The translations under genes and the position numbers were made by a program. This document shows, piece by piece, positions 5,909 through 8,024 of a stretch of DNA of 8,024 bases (the stretch's first letter is position 1; the number at the start of each line of letters is the position of its first letter). The notes beneath the pieces are model-generated. The model ran no database searches and was not told the origin of the DNA. It was given only the letters and a program-made list of their open reading frames with translations. Source of the DNA: Clostridiales bacterium (GTDB lineage Bacteria; Bacillota; Clostridia; Lachnospirales; Lachnospiraceae); NCBI GenBank assembly GCA_021203115.1, contig JAJQBV010000130.1, forward strand, positions 1 through 8,024. The letters are read 5' to 3'.

Positions 5909-7171
5909 TCAGGTGATCTCTCTCGTAAGGAAAATGCAGTCCCCGATGGAGGCGTCGCGCGTGTTCATCACGATGTCGCTGGCGAGCGCCTTGCAGGTGG
6001 GGGCACCGCAGCACCCGCAGTCCAGACCGGGCAGCGTTTCCAGCAGGGCCTCGACCTTCTCCATATTTCCCATGCTCTCGAAGATATTCTCGCCGAGGCT
6101 GTAGACCGGCTCGTAGGTGATCGGCTCCGACCAGCCGAAGTCCTCCGGCGTGTGGCCGCCGAGATCGGTCTCCTCTGTCCGTGTGGGCGGCTCGCCCTGA
6201 TTGATCCGCTTCGTCTTAGAGCGCGCTAGATAGGCGTTCTCCACATTCAGGACACCGCCGACACATCCGGCGCTGCAGGAGTTCAGCTCTACGAAGCGCA
6301 GGCCGCCCTCGAACTTCTCATCCTCAAGATCCTCCAGCACATGGATGACATTCTCAATGCCGTCCGCCGCCAGATATTCGTTGGAGCGGATGCCGGCAGC
6401 CTCGCCGCCGCTGACGGACCATCCCTTTCCGAGACGGCCGGAGGTGGTCACGGTCTGAATGTTTTTCTCTGCCTCCTTCATGTGGGAGAGGAGGACAGGG
6501 TAAAAGTCCTTGATGCCGATCACGCGGTCCACATTGCTCTTTTCCAGTCCCAGAGGCGCCCGCGTGAACGCGACCTTGGAGGGGCAGGGAGAGAGGAAGA
6601 CGATGCCGATCGCATCCTCCGGAAGGCCGGTCCGTTTGACGGCCCGCTCCCTCGCAAGCTGTGCCGCCACTTCCATCGGCGGCAGAATCGGCAGCATGTG
6701 GTCGATCAGATTCGGGAAGCGGACACGGATCAGGCGCTCGATGGTGGGACAGGCCGTGCTGATCAGCGGCCACTGGTCCGGATGCGCCGCTATGTACTCC
6801 CGCGTGGCGGCGGAGACGATCTCCGCGCCGGTGCTGACCTCGAAAACATCGTCGAAGCCGGACAGCAGGAGCGCGGTCAGGATGATATTCACATCCGTCA
6901 GGTGATTAAACTGGCTGTAGAGCGCGGGCGCCGGCAGAGCGACCAGGTAGGAGAAATCCCCGCGGAACTCCTCGAACTGATCCCGCCTGCACCGCTTTGC
7001 GTGGTGCGGGCATTGGCGGCAGCATTCGCCGCAGTCGATGCAGTATTCGGGGATGATGGACGACTTCCCGCCCCGGATGCGGATGGCCTGTGTGGGACAC
7101 CGCTTCAGGCAGGAATAGCAGCCGATGCACCGCTCCTCGTGTAAATATACAGAATGGTAAAATTTGTCCAT
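5909..7171 (-). CDS. [FeFe]-hydrogenase-like iron-sulfur protein, probable sensory type
   Basis: The 420-residue protein has an N-terminal double 4Fe-4S ferredoxin domain (Cys15, 18, 21, 25 and Cys44, 47, 50 or 51, 54). The hydrogenase large-subunit domain follows, then a C-terminal PF04060-type 4Fe-4S domain (Cys385, 388, 393, 412). The three H-cluster loops are recognisable: L1 is STACP (Cys141), L2 is SPCPSK (Cys196, Lys199), and L3 is NSCSAGCVGG (Cys299, Cys303). All four cluster cysteines are kept, but the proton-relay cysteine of L1 is Ala140, the L2 glutamate position is Phe202, and the L3 methionine position is Asn297. This resembles putative sensory hydrogenases (HydS-like, without PAS domain) rather than catalytic HydA. 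ATG at 7171 is preferred over 7177 because GAGG lies 7 bases upstream and relatives begin MDKFYHSV. Confidence 0.88.
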   Translation of the reverse strand: MDKFYHSVYLHEERCIGCYSCLKRCPTQAIRIRGGKSSIIPEYCIDCGECCRQCPHHAKRCRRDQFEEFRGDFSYLVALPAPALYSQFNHLTDVNIILTALLLSGFDDVFEVSTGAEIVSAATREYIAAHPDQWPLISTACPTIERLIRVRFPNLIDHMLPILPPMEVAAQLARERAVKRTGLPEDAIGIVFLSPCPSKVAFTRAPLGLEKSNVDRVIGIKDFYPVLLSHMKEAEKNIQTVTTSGRLGKGWSVSGGEAAGIRSNEYLAADGIENVIHVLEDLEDEKFEGGLRFVELNSCSAGCVGGVLNVENAYLARSKTKRINQGEPPTRTEETDLGGHTPEDFGWSEPITYEPVYSLGENIFESMGNMEKVEALLETLPGLDCGCCGAPTCKALASDIVMNTRDASIGDCIFLTREIT

Positions 7172-7178
7172 TATCATG

Positions 7179-7182
7179 CCTC
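7179..7182 (-). promoter_or_regulatory. Ribosome binding site that sets the hydrogenase-like start
   Basis: GAGG on the minus strand lies 7 bases from the ATG at 7171 but only one base from the in-frame ATG at 7177, so it favours 7171. It sits directly behind the TGA (7184-7186) of the ATPase gene, which suggests coupled translation. Confidence 0.55.
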
Positions 7183-7183
7183 G

Positions 7184-7603
7184 TCAAAAACGGATCTGCA
7201 TGGTGACGGTGGTGCCGACCCCGAGCTCCGTGTCAATGTGAATCTCGTCGGAGGAGCGCTTCATATTCGGAAGTCCCATGCCCGCGCCGAAACCGAGAGA
7301 ATTTACTTCATTATTCGCGGTGGAAAACCCCTCCTGCATCGCCTGTTCGATGTCCGGGATCCCGGGTCCCACATCCTTTAACACCATGACAATCCGGTCC
7401 GGAAAAATGTCTACGTCGATGACGCCGCCGTTTGCGTGGATGACCATATTGATCTCACCCTCATAGATGGCGATGGCACAGCGGCGGATAATGTCCGGCG
7501 GAAGGTTCATCTGTTTTAACTTCTGTTTCAGCTTGCTGCTGGCCTCCCCGGCACGCGTGAAGTCGGTACTGTCGACCTGATACCGATAATGGATGCTGCT
7601 CAT
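7184..7603 (-). CDS. RsbW-like GHKL ATPase (anti-sigma/serine kinase family)
   Basis: This 139-residue stand-alone HATPase domain resembles anti-sigma-factor serine kinases such as RsbW and SpoIIAB. The N box is YEGEINMVIHANGG (about 47-60, with Glu50 and Asn52), the G1 box is DVGPGIPD (77-84), and a later glycine-rich lid is GFGAGMGLPNMKR (104-116). It probably binds ATP and may phosphorylate or sequester a partner, but no STAS-domain antagonist or sigma-factor gene is seen in the window. The ATG starts one base after the stop of DRTGG protein 1; AGGAAAGGGG stands about 8 bases before it. Such ATPases are commonly found in this order with DRTGG and hydrogenase-like genes in Clostridia, which supports a shared signalling role. 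Confidence 0.87.
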   Translation of the reverse strand: MSSIHYRYQVDSTDFTRAGEASSKLKQKLKQMNLPPDIIRRCAIAIYEGEINMVIHANGGVIDVDIFPDRIVMVLKDVGPGIPDIEQAMQEGFSTANNEVNSLGFGAGMGLPNMKRSSDEIHIDTELGVGTTVTMQIRF

Positions 7604-7604
7604 G

Positions 7605-7940
7605 TTAGTATCCCCTTTCCTGATAGAGTCTGCCGCAGGCGTCGTACATGCGCAGGTCGGAGCGAAGGAGATAGATGCCGCAATCCTCGGCCATGCGGAT
7701 CATCTCCTCCGTGGGGGTCTTCCCGCGGATGAACGCGATGCAGATGATATCCATCATCTCCGCCGTGCGGATCACCTGAGGGTTCGTGAGCCCGGTCAGT
7801 AAAAGGGCGTCCTTTTTTATAAAAGCAAGGACGTCGCTCATCATATCCGCGCCGCAGATCGTCTCGATCTCGCGGTTTAAATCGGTGGGTGAAGTCAGCA
7901 CTTCGGCGTCCAGTAATTCTACAACTTTCCCGATGGTCAT
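7605..7940 (-). CDS. DRTGG-domain protein 1
   Basis: The 111-residue protein begins MTIGKVVELLDAEVL and contains the DRTGG-type core LNREIETICGADMMSDVL. Two alternating beta/alpha stretches follow (LLLTGLTNPQVIRTAEMMD and IAFIRGKTPTEEMIRMAEDC), then a final helix. It is a paralogue of the Cys-rich protein at 5496-5828 in the same cluster. ATG at 7940 is chosen because AAAGGCGG lies 9-10 bases upstream and the family starts there; an ATG at 7973 would add 11 residues unlike the family and put the ribosome site inside the gene. It is the first gene of the five-gene cluster. The ribosome site lies in a hairpin, which could modulate expression. The ligand and function are unknown. Confidence 0.8.
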   Translation of the reverse strand: MTIGKVVELLDAEVLTSPTDLNREIETICGADMMSDVLAFIKKDALLLTGLTNPQVIRTAEMMDIICIAFIRGKTPTEEMIRMAEDCGIYLLRSDLRMYDACGRLYQERGY

Positions 7941-8024
7941 ACCTATATTCCGCCTTTCTTCGAAAGGCACCAATGGGGTTATGAAACCCAGTTTTTGGCT
8001 TATTCCGATTTCTAATTTCCGATT
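7941..8024 (-). promoter_or_regulatory. Structured leader with a hairpin over the ribosome site of DRTGG protein 1
   Basis: On the minus strand GCCTTTC (7968-7962), loop GAA and GAAAGGC (7958-7952) form a perfect 7-bp hairpin whose right arm contains the AAAGG part of the Shine-Dalgarno sequence. A second hairpin (7976-7980 with 7985-7989, GGGTT/AACCC) lies further upstream. Read on the plus strand, that second hairpin is followed by AGTTTTT and would resemble a weak terminator for antisense transcripts. No convincing -35/-10 pair is visible before the window ends. Confidence 0.45.
8003..8024. repeat. Two direct copies of TTCCGATT, 14 bases apart
   Basis: TTCCGATT occurs at 8003-8010 and again at 8017-8024, running to the window edge. 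It could be an operator-like pair upstream of the five-gene cluster or chance; only two copies are visible. Confidence 0.25.

Noticed and set aside
6341..7144. Open frame on the plus strand (267 codons)
   Set aside because: It is fully antisense to the hydrogenase-like gene, whose cysteine motifs are clear; the product is low-complexity Arg/Asp/Gly-rich.
7941..7973. Upstream ATG at 7973 for DRTGG protein 1
   Set aside because: The extra 11 residues do not fit the family, and a good AAAGGCGG site points to the ATG at 7940.
1..8024. CRISPR array, tRNA, rRNA or transposase gene
   Set aside because: No regularly spaced repeats, cloverleaf, rRNA signature or transposase-like protein was seen in either strand.

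Overview
The window looks like chromosome of an anaerobic gut-type clostridium, most likely a Lachnospiraceae member. Reasons: a clostridial-order Rnf operon (D-G-E-A-B), a short glutamate 5-kinase without a PUA domain, a YnzC/DUF896 protein, strong AGGAGG-type ribosome sites, and a [FeFe]-hydrogenase-like/DRTGG/PHP cluster typical of Clostridia. Base composition is moderately GC-rich throughout, and no gene stands out as foreign by codon use. The assignment is inference from gene content; no rRNA or other marker is present.

Left part (1-3462, + strand): the end of an Rnf operon, with rnfD (5' end outside the window), rnfG, rnfE, rnfA and rnfB tightly packed and partly overlapping. Rnf couples ferredoxin oxidation to NAD+ reduction and moves Na+ or H+ across the membrane. 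All FMN-threonine sites and Fe-S cysteines expected in this part are present. However, rnfD carries an in-frame TAA (71-73) where the family has a conserved lysine, so it is either a broken gene or a sequence error.

Middle (3463-4775, + strand): the rnfB-proB gap is filled almost exactly by a 204-bp structured element (3466-3669). It has 18-bp terminal inverted repeats, several internal hairpins and two competing folds, and looks like a MITE or dispersed palindromic repeat. A consensus TATAAT lies immediately outside its right end and may drive proB and the small ynzC-like gene.

Right part (4790-8024, - strand): a five-gene cluster read right to left. It encodes DRTGG protein 1, an RsbW-like GHKL ATPase, a [FeFe]-hydrogenase-like iron-sulfur protein with sensory-type active-site substitutions, a Cys-rich DRTGG protein 2, and a PHP-domain metal-dependent phosphoesterase. 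It converges on ynzC with only 14 bp between stops. A possible internal promoter precedes the last two genes, and the first gene has a leader hairpin covering its ribosome site.

Taken together, a ferredoxin:NAD+ energy-conserving pump sits beside what is plausibly a redox- or H2-sensing signalling module. The best leads are the hydrogenase-like sensor cluster, the palindromic element behind rnfB, and the nonsense codon in rnfD.
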